DNA from: Apostichopus japonicus
Taxonomy: Eukaryota > Echinodermata > Holothuroidea > Aspidochirotida > Stichopodidae
Assembly: GCF_037975245.1 (NCBI RefSeq)
Contig: NC_092583.1
Span: forward strand, 17,816,764 to 17,880,763
Reading direction: 5' to 3'
Length of the DNA stretch: 64,000 bases
Shown here: positions 39,375 through 52,600 of the stretch, in pieces
Layout: each line of letters starts with the position of its first letter
Position numbering within the stretch: position 1 is the first letter of the stretch
Made by a program: the position numbers and the translations under genes
The notes under the pieces: model-generated
Told to the model about the DNA's origin: nothing
What the model saw: the letters and a program-made list of their open reading frames with translations, nothing else
The model's database searches: none

Positions 39375-41280
39375 TGTAGTCTTCTACTGTACCATGCCAT
39401 ACTTTGAAGAAAAACTGCAAGTGATGGTGAAACTTGAGGTTGAATGCTTCTCACATGTGTCTTGGTCAAACCATTGAGATATATTCAAGCATATTGTATT
39501 TCAATTACTTCTTAAGCTGCAACTATGACACACATGAGAGTAGCATGTTTTTGTATTTAACTTGCAACCTCTATTAAACAAAGTCTTGTATAGCACTTGA
39601 ACTTATGTCTGTCATGTTCACATGGCTTAATGGAAGAAATCTCTGTTTTATCATGTTTTATCAAGCCAAATATCTTAATGCCAATTTGTGATGTTTAAGT
39701 GCTAGGAATAACAAGAAGTGTTAAGATATGTCACTTGTGGCTTTAATGCCACCCTCAGAGCTGCAAGTTGCTTAATTGAGACAATTATCTTATAATTGTC
39801 TTGGAGTAATTTTGATGATTAGAATGTGTCTGTTTTGGTATGCTTAAGTTGTAGCAGTAATGTTAATCTTTAAATTTGACATTAAATGACTGATTTATTG
39901 CCTATCTAAGAGCAGTCATCTTATCTATATAAAAGCTAAGAGACTATCTAAGAGCAGTTAAAGTATGTTATCTTAGATCTTACTTTCTGTGGATTTTCAA
40001 AGGCTTTTTGAAAACAAAAGAAATGAAAGGAACACTTTTAGCTATATCTCTTGATGTTTTCTTTTATTCTCCCAACAATTTCAAGATAATTGAGTGACAA
40101 AAAAATTAGCACAACATAAATCTGACAGCAGCAAAACAAAAGTTTTTGTGCATGAAAGAAAGAATAACAATTTGATAAATATCCTTTTAAATTATGCAAA
40201 ATCTTTTATTGCTGCTTTTAACAGATACAGTAGGTAGAAGATACATTGTTTTGAATATATGTACAATAACATCAAACTAAGTTTTTGTTATCTCAACTGA
40301 TAAATCCTATGGATGATGTAAAAAACAGCATCTGATACCTTTGTTGGAATTATTTTGGTAAGGCATGAAGAGGTTATAAGTAATAAAGGGTTAAAGAATA
40401 TTCTGATCAAAAGGGTCAGAGGCCATCAAGATGCATCTCACACATGATACCTTCCTTGATTAACTGGTATCCTTTTGTGTAATGGATTGGCAAAGCAAAA
40501 TATTGCTTTTCCGAAATAATGACCTGCCAAATATATGAGCACAAGTTAATAACTTGTAGATATATCAAAATTAGTATTTACTTACAATACTACACACCAA
40601 AACAATGAGAGGCCAAAGTTCTTTAATATTTCACAAGCCAGTATGGCTAGAATGGCAAACTGGACCTTTTAACATTGCACTCCATTGAACAATGCACTAG
40701 TTCCTTCAGTGATGAAGGGCGAATCTGTGAGAAAAGGATTGAGTTAGTATAATGGCAGTATTCAAACAACCCAATGCTTTAAGCAATACAGTAAAACTGT
40801 CAAAGTATTTCAGCACTTAATTCTAAAACAGCCAAACCAATCCAGCCCAAGCAACAAGTCAAGAGATCTAAAAATAAACGCAAAGTTAAATTTAATTTAT
40901 CTGACCCTGATCCATGTCAGAGGATTCAAAACTTTTCAGTTGTGACCACCCCCTTTCCCTGGCTATTTTTTAGTAACTAAAGGTGGTTTAATGAAATGCA
41001 AAATGTGGATTATGGCAGTAGGCATCTTACAAGTTCTGTGTAATATACTATTCATTTTACAGGTGTTGACATTCTGCCACTGCTTACATTAAATCTATAG
41101 TTTGATGACATCTACTCATGAAGGACCAATGTTAGTACTTGATTTTTATGTTAACCTGGCTTTAGAGAATTCATTTAACTCTAATCATTGAGCAATATTG
41201 ATCAACAGTGCTAGGTCATTTAAACTGTGTTGGAACCAACCTAGAAGTGACTAACCTCTAAGTGGTATCAATTCCTTACA
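39375..41280. other. Downstream of NDUFB3, nothing recognised
   Basis: AT-rich sequence without supportable exons or an array. It is the left part of the 4.7-kb spacer between the convergent NDUFB3 and hyccin genes. Confidence 0.35.
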
Positions 41281-41299
41281 TAACTTCCTACATGAAGAC

Positions 41300-41695
41300 T
41301 TTAGAAACTTTAAGTCTGTTATCTAGGCCCACCCTCCAACATATACTTTAAGTCTGTTATCTAGGCCCACCCTCCAACATAAACTTTAAGTCTGCTATCT
41401 AGGCCCACCCTCCAACATAAACTTAAAGTCTGGTATCTAGGCCCAAACTCCAACATATACTTTAAGTCTGATATCTAGGCCCATCCTCCAACATAAACTT
41501 AAAGTCTGGTATCTAGGCCCACCCTCCAACATATACTTTAAGTCTGATATCTAGGCCCATCCTCCAACATAAACTTAAAGTCTGGTATCTAGGCCCACCC
41601 TCCAACATATACTTTAAGTCTGTTATCTAGGCCCACCCTCCAACATGTACTTTAAGTCTGTTATCTAGGCCCACACTCCAACATATACTTTTTAA
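41300..41695. repeat. 38-bp tandem repeat, about 10 copies
   Basis: Unit: 'actttaagtctgttatctag' followed by 'gcccaccctccaacatat'. Variants (ttatct/gatatct/ggtatct) alternate, so several neighbouring pairs form 76-bp dimers. Confidence 0.95.
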
Positions 41696-42909
41696 AGTTT
41701 AGATAAACCAATGATATAGTTCCACCTTTTTTGTATATTAAAACAATTCAAAATAAACAAATGCTTCAATTAATCAGAATTTTACAGTTTACAATAGATA
41801 ATAGAAGTCTTTTTAAGAGTAACAAATGTCACATTTTTACAAATGTTTGACATTTGCTGCCGTTTATCTAAAATAATGTCAGGTGCATAGAAAAAAAGCT
41901 CTCTGGAAAGACTTTTTTCATGAAAGAAAAGAATTTAAAACGCATTGACTTTCATTAACCTTCGATTTAAATTGACATATTAATATCACTATATAGTCAT
42001 AAGAAAAATCTTTATCTTTTGGATGAAACGATTTTCATTTGACTGATTAAACAATCATGGTGTCTATCACACCGTAGTAACTTTAAAGGTAGGTTCCTGG
42101 TTATTATCACAATAATCTAATTAGCCTTGGTAAAGGTAATGTGAATAATCCATAATTATGTTGAACTTACGAATGTTCAACATAATTGCTTAGATATGAT
42201 ACATATTTCATTAATTAATTTTAATGAGGAGGACAAGGACAAACTGAAAGGGATGGGCATGAAATTGATCTTGCATTATGCAATACAGCAGTGGAAAATG
42301 TAAATATAACCAAAGTAGTTAAACATGCACATTGTCGACCTGCAACGCTTAAATATCACAAGTACAGTAGACTCCATATATACTAAATCAACTATTCCTT
42401 GGTTCTTCTTTCAATCATTCAGAGAGGTCATTGTTTCAGTTGATTCATGGTTGAATAAAACACATGGCTCCAATAATATAGGGTTTTGCGGATGGCTTTA
42501 ATAGGGTTTTAAAATAATTTTTTGGGATACTCATGGGCAGCATTTTACCCACCTGTGGGTTAAGAAAGTACAATCAATTCAGTCACTTTTCAAGGTGTTT
42601 GTTGATCTATCCCACCCTACTCTATTTAAACATGGCTTACACTTTGAGCTTAAAAATTTTCCTGCAATAAATTGTGTGGTCAGTTAAAGACTAATTCAGG
42701 AGTCTGGTTTATCTACATATATGTGGAGATTAGAATCAGAGGACAGTAATAACTAGGTCACATAGTAACTACATACCATTACTTATCATTATTAAATACA
42801 TTATTTATCATTATATAAACATTTGCTTCTGAAAAGTGTTAAAAACTGAAATTGTACAAACATGTTGAATTATTTTTTGGAGCTGCTTTCTCATATTCCC
42901 CTCTGTAAA

Positions 42910-43475
42910 ATGCATCTCTATGTCATACCTGACTGCTGGCTGGAACCATATAGTCATAGCATGCATATCCAGATCATACCTGACTGCTGGCTGGAACCAT
43001 ATAGTCATAGCATGCATTTCCATGTCATACCTGACTACTGGCTGGAACCATATAGTCATAGCATGCATCTCCATGTCATACCTGACTGCTGGCTGGAACC
43101 ATATAGTCATAGCATGCATATCCAGATCATACCTGACTGCTGGCTGGAACCATATAGTCATAGCATGCATCTCCATGTCATACCTGACTGCTGGCTGGAA
43201 CCATATAGTCATAGCATGCATATCCAGATCATACCTGACTGCTGGCTGGAACCATATAGTCATAGCATGCATCTCCATGTCATACCTGACTGCTGGCTGG
43301 AACCATATAGTCATAGCATGCATCTCCATGTCATACCTGACTGCTGGCTGGAACCATATAGTCATAGCATGCATCTCCATGTCATACCTGACTGCTGGCT
43401 GGAACCATATAGTCATAGCATGCATCTCCATGTCATACCTGACTGCTGGCTGGAACCATATAGTTATTGCCTGAC
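42910..43475. repeat. 51-bp tandem repeat, 11 copies, just downstream of the hyccin stop
   Basis: Unit: 'gtcatacctgactgctggct' 'ggaaccatatagtcatagcatgcat' plus 'ctccat'. A second unit type has 'atccagatcatacc', and the two types partly alternate. The unit length (17 codons) and absence of stops give open frames on both strands, which are by-products. On the - strand the array begins 200 bp after the hyccin stop codon and could be transcribed in the 3' UTR. Confidence 0.95.
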
Positions 43476-43673
43476 CTTTCACTCTGTTGATTAGCACTGT
43501 ACATAACACAGAATTGTTTCACACTTGTTGATATTACAGACTTCATAGACTGCAGATATCCTCATATGATGATTCTATGTTGAGAAGATCACCAATCTGA
43601 AGAACACCTTTAAGCTAACTAAGTATGAGGATATCATAGTTTATAGTTATTCATTTCAGGCAAACAAATAAAT

Positions 43674-46600
43674 TCAGAAACTTGTTTCGATACTAGAGAG
43701 ATTGAGTTCCAGATTTTCCTTCATCCTCCCTTTCATTCTATCATCTGATGATCTGACATTTTCTCCATTACCAATGAGGAGAGAATTACTTGTCATGTGT
43801 TCCTGGTGATTGCCAGTATCTTTTCCGTTTTTGCTGACATTTTTTGCTGAGTTCTTGTCATCATTATTTGATGCACCAACTTTTCGCTCTTCTCTGTTGA
43901 CGGATCCATGCCCTTTGCCCTGTAACTTATGCCTCTGATTGTTGGCTACCACCAATCTGTGCATACTGTCTGTTTGTTTTCCATTCTGCACCGTGTCTGT
44001 TCCATCTGTGGTGGGGATTGTGCTAATGCTCTCTATTGTCACTGTTATTGTCGTGATTTCTGCAAACAAGTTGTTGAGAAATAGTTTTAAAGACTTGCAT
44101 CAAATAGTTTACTGGAATGAGTAAATTTCAATCAACCTTAACACTAAATAACAGTTTCAAGATAGGAATACCCAATCCTATCATCTTCTTAGCATAAAGT
44201 GCATATATTTTGGCAGGTCTCTGGTTACTTACACCTACCGACCTGTTTAATGTAAGAGATGCTTTTCATGTGTATAGACCTACAGAACTTTCTTGTTTAT
44301 TCTGTAAAGAGTAGTGTATGCTCAACAACACCTAGGGTTACCATATTTTATTAAAGGTTGTCTTGCCAAACACCTAGGGTTACCATATTTTACTTCAGGT
44401 TGTCTTGCCAAACACCAAGGGTTACCATAGTATATTTAAGGTTGTCTTACCAAACACCTATGGTTACCATATTTTATCTAAGGTTGTCTTGCCAAACACC
44501 TAGGGTTACCATATTTTACTTAAGGTTGTCTTACCAAACACCTATGGTTACCATATTTTATCTAAGGTTGTCTTGCCAAACACCTAGGGTTACCATATTT
44601 TATTGAAAGTTGTCTTGCCAAACACCTAAGCTTACCATATTTTATCTAAGGTTGTCTTGCCATATACCTAGGGTTACCATATTTTACTTAAGGTTGTCTT
44701 GCCAAACACCTAGGGTTACCATATTTTATTTAAGGTTGTCTTGCCATATACCTAGGGTTACCATATTTTACTTAAGGTTGTCTTGCCAAACACCTAGGGT
44801 TACCATATTTTATTCAAGGTTTTCTTGCCAAACACCTAGGGTTACCATATTTTATTTAAGGTTGACTTGCCAAACACCTAGGGTTACCATATTTTATCTA
44901 TGGTTGTCCTGCCAAACACCTATGGTTACCATATTTTATTAAAGTTTGTCCTGTTGTACATAGGATTAGGAACAAAAATGTCCTTCCCATCAACAATGGT
45001 AAGTAGTCAATAACTGTAGATTTCAATGTTATTTTATGCCACACAATTTCATAAACATAAGTGGTCGCTGAAGTATAGGAACAAGTGCTGTCCAAGAAAT
45101 GTTATCATACACTACCTGGCACTCCCACCCTCCCATCACAATTACTTTTAGTCGATGGCTGTCAAATAAAATATACAGTACAGTGATGTAAATTGATATC
45201 ACATGCAAGTAATGCATTTGACATCAATTAACTTGCATACTGTTAACACTGTGTACTATATGATTACATAATACCATGCATACACATACTATGCACTGCT
45301 GTACAATCAATAATCAGACTCCTGTAATAAGTTCTTTCATAATACATGCACAAACATAAAATGTTGGCTAGTACTACAAAGACTCTCCGAAAGAATCTCT
45401 TATGAGCTTGAAATCTTCTAATTTATGCGGGTAAATTTATCAGAAAGTCATTTTTCTCTAAATCACTTGCCAAAGTTAAGAAATTTACACAAGTAAATCC
45501 TCTCCAACACAGCTGTCATTGCTTCATGATACCTGCATTTGTATGTATCATATAACGACAATGACACTCACATTCATTTTCTGAACACTCAATTAACTGT
45601 GAAATGTTGTATCAAGGGATATATGACATGGCCCTAATAAAACTATTTCTGCCATTGTATGATCCCTTTCAGGATCTAGTAAACCAAGCTTAAGAGGTTA
45701 TGAGAGGAGATTCTGATCACAGCAAGATGTGGTACAATGATCACTGCATGAACAAATATGCTATATTTAAACAATATCCAAACAGTAAAACCACACCTGG
45801 CAGCCCATCAACAGAAAAACAAAGCACAAGAGAAAAGATGCAGTCAAAGAACTTAACAAACAGACAATTCATCCTCTCTAAAACACACGTCTCCTTCACT
45901 ACAAACAGTTACGAAACCCCATGCATATTCAAACATGACATATTGACACAAAGTTTTCAGTTGTTTAACCAGGAGCATTCATAAGCTAATGAGCTTGTTA
46001 ACAATTATAATCTATAACATGGAACATGGCTTTCTGATGAACTGGGCTAGAAAAAGTGACATTGAGTTTAGAATTTCCTTCTACAGTGATCAACATAATA
46101 GTAGAATGCAACAGTCCAATATGGCCTGAAGACAAATGTTTGCTGTTTTAGCTGCTGTTGGGTCATGTACTGTGGGTGGAAAGGATGCTGGAGGAGGGGG
46201 GGGGGGGGGTTGGCATGACAGCAAACTTGAAGGTTACTAAGGCAACTTGTTTATTCCAAACCATGGTAAAATCTACAGAGTTTCCTTGTTACTATCATTC
46301 ATTAGTAAGAATATTCCAGTTATAGGACGTACTCTTTGGGTATCTGAGTATGACATGTGCAATTAATACACCATGTATAATATGACGTGCACTGGCTTAA
46401 TCATTGTACGTAGTATTTCAAGGTAACATATGTGGTACTGCATGTACAATGTACTTCTGGTCAGCGATGAAGACTGCATGGACAATATACTTCTGGTCAG
46501 CGATGAAGACTGCATGTACAATATACTTCTGGTCAGCGATGAAGACTACATGTACAATATACTTCTGGTCAGCGATGAAGACTGCATGGACAATATACTT

Positions 46601-49600
46601 CTGGTCAGCGATGAAGACTGCATGTACAATATACTTCTGGTCAGCGATGAAGACTGCATGGACAATATACTTCTGGTCAGCGATGAAGACTGCTTGGACA
46701 ATATACTTCTGGTCAGCGATGAAGACTGCATGTACAATATACTTCTGGTCAGCGATGAAGACTGCATGGACAATATACTTCTGGTCAGCGATGAAGACTA
46801 CATGGACAATATACTTCTGGTCAGCGATGAAGACTGCATGTACCATATATTTCTGGTCAGCGATGAAGACTTCATGGACAATATACTTCTGGTCAGCGAT
46901 GAAGACTACATGTACAATATACTTCTGGTCAGCGATGAAGACTGCATGGACAATATACTTCTGGTCAGCGAGGAAGAGGCTACATTAGCTTTGAGTAAGC
47001 AAGCCTGATATGAATGAGCTATCATTACCTGATATTTAATCCCAAACAGAGACCATGGGGATGGGGAGAGGCTGTCATTACCTGATACTTAAGCACAGAG
47101 ACCATGGGAATGGGGTGAGGCTTTAATTACCTGATACTTAAGCACAGAGACCATGGGGATGGGGAGAGGCTGTCATTACCTGATACTTAAGCACAGAGAT
47201 CAAGGGGTTGGGGAAAGGCTTCCATTACCTTATATTTTATCCCCAACAGAGATCACAGGGACATGGATGGGCTTGTCACAAATCCATGCTGTCAGATGTC
47301 ATGTGATTACTGCTATTAATGAGTGCAGTGGTACAAGTGATATATACTGCATGTTTGAAACATTTGATGACTTAAGTAGATGAAGAGCCTAGTGTCAGAT
47401 TCAGAATCCTACCAGATAAGAGATTCAGTATGATACCAGATCATATTTGTGCTAGCCATTTTCCTGTTCTTTTCTCTTCATTAATGATAACTTGGATATT
47501 GAAGTCCTAATGTTGTGTTACTTAAGACTTCAATTCCATTATACAAGGATATAACTTACAACCAAACCCAACATAAACAGAAAGAAGTCTTCAAGTAGGT
47601 GGGTATGAATAACCCATAAATGAAAATGGTACCTTTGCTTGAAGACTGTTCATGTCACAAACCAGCTCTCAATTATCATAAATTAGGACTTTTAATAATA
47701 CAGAGGATGCAAACACACAGCAGATAGCATTGTGCAGACATAGCAATGCAAACAAACCCTACCTCACTGAGGTGGAAGGAAGCAACCATAGAGAACTCTT
47801 AATGAAAAGCAAACTTATTTTCCATCTTTCCAAATTTAGAAGATGAAATACAAAGCACACAGTGAGGGGTAAAAAAGCACTACTGCAAGGTATGGCCGGT
47901 GGGTGGAGAGAGGTGGGGGGCATAGTCACAATAAGAGCATCTTGCAACACAGAGTAGCGTTGACAATATGAGCAGCAAGACCGCATAGCCTCAACAGTAA
48001 GTTAACAGTATGCACAAATATGCAATATTGACAAAGTTTATTACAGAGGAGGAAATGTTCAAGCAATGGGGAGGATGGCCAGAGATGAGAAGTAACTTAC
48101 CAGTAGGCAGAGAATCGGACCATAGAAGGTAGAGTAAAAAAATTATTACAATGTAACATGAAGGTTGTAGTTAACCATTTAAGAAATAACAGATGACATA
48201 AAAAAAATAGTAATAATAAACAAATTACCCTGGAAACTACAATATAAATGAACAGAACAGTTAAGATGTTAAAAGAGCATAATGTATTTCAAATAAAGCT
48301 TATTGTAATTTCAGCTAGAGATTCTGATTTGCTAAAACCAGACAAACCTATAGCAACTCTAGTAAGAGACACTCATTGCTACAACTATTCAATTTTATTG
48401 TGGCTCTGTTGAGTTAAAATTCACCGCTGTAACTCTACGACCTGCATGCAACTCTAAACAGAGACTCAACAGCTATCTCTATACGAAAGTACGGCATGCG
48501 AACCAGAGACACTCACTGCTAACTATATACAAAAGAAGGGCAATGCTAACCAGAGACACTCACTGCTAACTATATACAAAGGAAGGGCAGTGCTAACCAG
48601 AGACACTCACTGCTAACTATATACAAAAGAAGGGCAGTGCTAACCAGAGACACTCACTGCTAACTAACTATATACAAAAGAAGGGCAGTGCTAACCAGAG
48701 ACACTCACTGCTAACTATATACAAAGGAAGGGCAGTGCTAACCAGAGACACTCACTGCTAACTATATACAAAGGAAGGGCAGTGCTAACCAGAGACACTC
48801 ACTGCTAACTATATACAAAAGAAGGGCAGTGCTAACCAGAGACACTCACTGCTAACTAGATACAAAAGAAGGGCGATGCTAACCAGAGACACTCACTGCT
48901 AACTAGATACAAAAAAAGGGCAATGCTAACCAGAGACACTCACTGCTAACTATACAAAAGAAGGGCAATGCTAACCAGAGACACTCACTGCTAACTATAT
49001 ACAAAAGAAGGGCAGTGTTAACCAGAGACACTCACTGCTAACTATATACAAAAGAAGGGCAATGCTAACCAGAGACACTCACTGCTAACTATATACAAAA
49101 GAAGGGCAGTGCTAACCAGAGACACTCACTGCTAACTATATACAAAAGAAGGGCAGTGCTAACCAGAGACACTCACTGCTAACTATATACAAAGGAAGGG
49201 CAGTGCTAACCAGAGACACTCACTGCTAACTATATACAAAAGAAGGGCAGTGCTAACCAGAGACACTCACTGCTAACTAGATACAAAAGAAGGGCGATGC
49301 TAACCAGAGACACTCACTGCTAACTAGATACAAAAAAAGGGCAATGCTAACCAGAGACACTCACTGCTAACTATACAAAAGAAGGGCAATGCTAACCAGA
49401 GACACTCACTGCTAACTATATACAAAAGAAGGGCAGTGTTAACCAGAGACACTCACTGCTAACTATATACAAAAGAAGGGCAATGCTAACCAGAGACACT
49501 CACTGCTAACTATATACAAAAGAAGGGCAATACTAACCAGAGACACTCACTGCTAACTATACAAAAGAAGGGCAATGCTAACCAGAGACACTCACTGCTA

Positions 49601-52600
49601 ACTATATACAAAAGAAGGGCAATGCTAACCAGAGACACTCACTGCTAACTATACAAAAGAAGGGCATTGCTAACCAGAGACACAGCTACCTCTCTACGAA
49701 AGTAGGGCAAGTAGGGTTACATTTGATATTGTTTTGGAAAAACAAAATTCAAAAGCTGTATAAAGGTCCATTAACACTGTACAAAAACTGGCATTTTCAC
49801 AAAGTACCAAAGGTAATCCATCAACGTTAATTGCTAACTCAACAACATACCCGTCTATATTCATAATTCATTGACGAATATCATTAAACAAAATGAGCAG
49901 ACATTAAATGAGTCATTAAATACCCATCAATGCCATAAATATTTCAAAACATAATTTATGGACGGCGACTAATGGGGAAGCCTCCAAAGTCATTGATACA
50001 AAAAAAGGAAGTTTATTGAGCAATTCAAACTGTATAGAAATATATTAACTACAAAGGCTGCTACCCAAAGCAGCGTTTTGAGTTGGGTTTCATTAAATAT
50101 TTCTGTAATGAATATTCTTTGCTTTGATGCAAACTTTCAAATTTTGTAGCTTACTTGTATTTTCCTTTTCCATTTTGTGTGGCAAGAATATATTCATTGG
50201 CATGATGCAAAATTTTGTAGATAGTTTTGTAGATACTAGATATACTAAAACTTATATTGCAAAAACAAAACAGAACTTTGCTATGGCATAATACAGGCTT
50301 GCTTGTATTACTAGTTATGCATTCTGCTACATTTTATTTCATTAGATGAAAACTTGCATATTTTTAATTTGTGGTAATCAATGACATTCCCACACACTAC
50401 ATGAACAATTGCAATGCATATAAGTTCTTGTTAATAACATGATGACAAATAGTTTTCCTGTTGTTTTAGTCAAATTTAAGTATGAACCATTAAGAATGGA
50501 AATAGGGAAAAAATATCGCCTCGTTATATTTATTGGGAAAGAGTTTTGCTGAACTTATGTTGTTGGATGTGTATTTAAATCAAGAAAATAAAAACAACTG
50601 GAAAAGATGTCTACTTAAGATGGTCTTCAATTGCCTTTGTACAGACTTAAGTATATATCATAATATTAACATTACCATAACTTTAGTGATTCACATTAAC
50701 TGCTATGGATACAGCAGTTATCAGCCCCTTCATCCACCAAGTAATTAGTATATGAAACTTGTGTTTTGACTTGCTGGTGTGGAATACTTGTTTAAAAGAT
50801 TGCGATTGTAAAATTGGGGGTGACAACAAACCTCGACTTTTGGATGATTTAAAGGAAGCTCCAGTGATTGGTGCCCTCGTAACCAACGGCGATGCTGGTG
50901 TGAGAGCAATGTTTATACCCACAGGACCATCCTGCGGTCCGCCAGATGGATTGGTATCTAAGGAATGTTTAATTGCGTTGGTAACCTGATGGTCAAAGAC
51001 AAGAGGTTGACATTTAACGTTCAGGGTGTTAAAAGAAGGATATATTGGTGCTACTTATGAAGCGTTTATAATGAAACCTGCTGGCTATTCCCCTGTTGAT
51101 ACTCTGATCCAAAAATTAATAATATACAATTAAATAAAATGATGAAGTATTTTCCTAAACAAAGCCACAGACTCTTCCTTTACTACAAGAGAGGCTTTTG
51201 GTCTCTCTCATAAAACAAAGTATGAATATTACCTTAACGACCTACTCCCCCTTAAAATAGTTTAAATATTTTAGAAAATGAATTGATGCTTTACCAGGAG
51301 TACATCAGAAAACATCTCATGCTGAGCCCGGAAGTGAATGGCTTCTAAAGCTTCCTGACCAGCTGAGCCAAACCCATTAAATCTGATAAGAGACAAAAAT
51401 ATTTAAAAAAATACCATAACATAGCATCATTATAATCAAATTCCCCCATTGAGTGAACACTTCAAGGTACACAATGTCATGAAATATGGCTGTGTGGACT
51501 AGTTAAAGGTGGTATAGACATGATGGAGCAGAATTCAAGAGATTGTTACACAGTACCAGGATGAGGGCCACAAGATGGGGGAGTCAGAACTGGACTCTGC
51601 AGTATTTTCATAAGTCTTCTGAAATTACTTGCTAAATAGAGACAGGTTAGAGTAACAGCAGAAAGCTTTATACCCAACACAGTCAAAGTGATTGGTACCT
51701 GATGAGAGATGAGTTTATATACTGAGAATATGGACTTCGCAAAGATGGTTGTCCAACAAGGTCATAGTGTAATGGAAGGTGTGCCAGAATGTTGTTATTG
51801 CATGAGAAGACAGGTTTCTCTTGTTTTGGTTGTCTTAAGCAGCCCTACTTAGAAATGAAATCTAATAAATTATTAGACAAAGAGTAGTTATGTCAGGACA
51901 TATTTATACTTACATAATATAGTACAATGACTGTAACAATTCTGTCAGAAATTCAGAATTGATTGGTATCCTGGGCTCAAGAAATGATAAATTTAATTCA
52001 AGATCTCCACCTATCCTTTCTTGCAAATCTTTGGTACGTCGCTGGAATCCTGATTTACAAATTCTAGAAGAAAAATTCAACAAAGAGTAAAATAGGCTAT
52101 GGCTGCATTGGTATTATGTGACAGCTGAAAGTTTATTTTGATTCATATATCTCCACATTTCATCAATATCTTTCATAAATACAACTGCAGCAGCTCAACC
52201 AGCATGCAAGACAAGGATCCCCCATCCTTGTGCTGACCTTCCCCCCTCCCCCCCCCAGAGATACAATTATCCCACAGTTGGCCTTGTCAGTTCATTATAA
52301 CAAAAACAAAGTCTGTCTCACTTTGTATATGCCAATAAGCTGCACCAGGTATTAAAATCTGCTCTGAGAGTGTCCATGGTTATAGAAATGTTTGTTTGTA
52401 CCAGTCATTGTTTTAATGTAACAGAACAAACCATTAAGAAAAGGTTGTGCTTTATGTGGATGTGAGTTGTAAAGAAGCTGCAATAAACTATTAAACACAT
52501 TGCTGTACCAATCAATCTAGTGAGATAGTCAAACTTCATCAATTTAAACTTTCATACTTCACCTAACAAATTGTTTTTACACCTGTCTCACCTAAAAGTG

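Noticed and set aside
42811-43509. Open frames on both strands (184-232 codons)
   Set aside because: They arise from a 51-bp repeat unit that happens to be a multiple of three; no start context, splice sites or family resemblance.
44358-44942. Two repetitive + strand open frames
   Set aside because: 42-bp repeat artefact inside a hyccin intron.
46404-47008. Open frames of 192-194 codons (+) and 142 codons (-)
   Set aside because: 36-bp repeat artefact inside the last hyccin intron.
48087-48130. A further hyccin exon ending at a good minus-strand donor (ctactg|gtaagt)
   Set aside because: No acceptor AG lies within a reasonable distance upstream, and the peptide is not recognisable.
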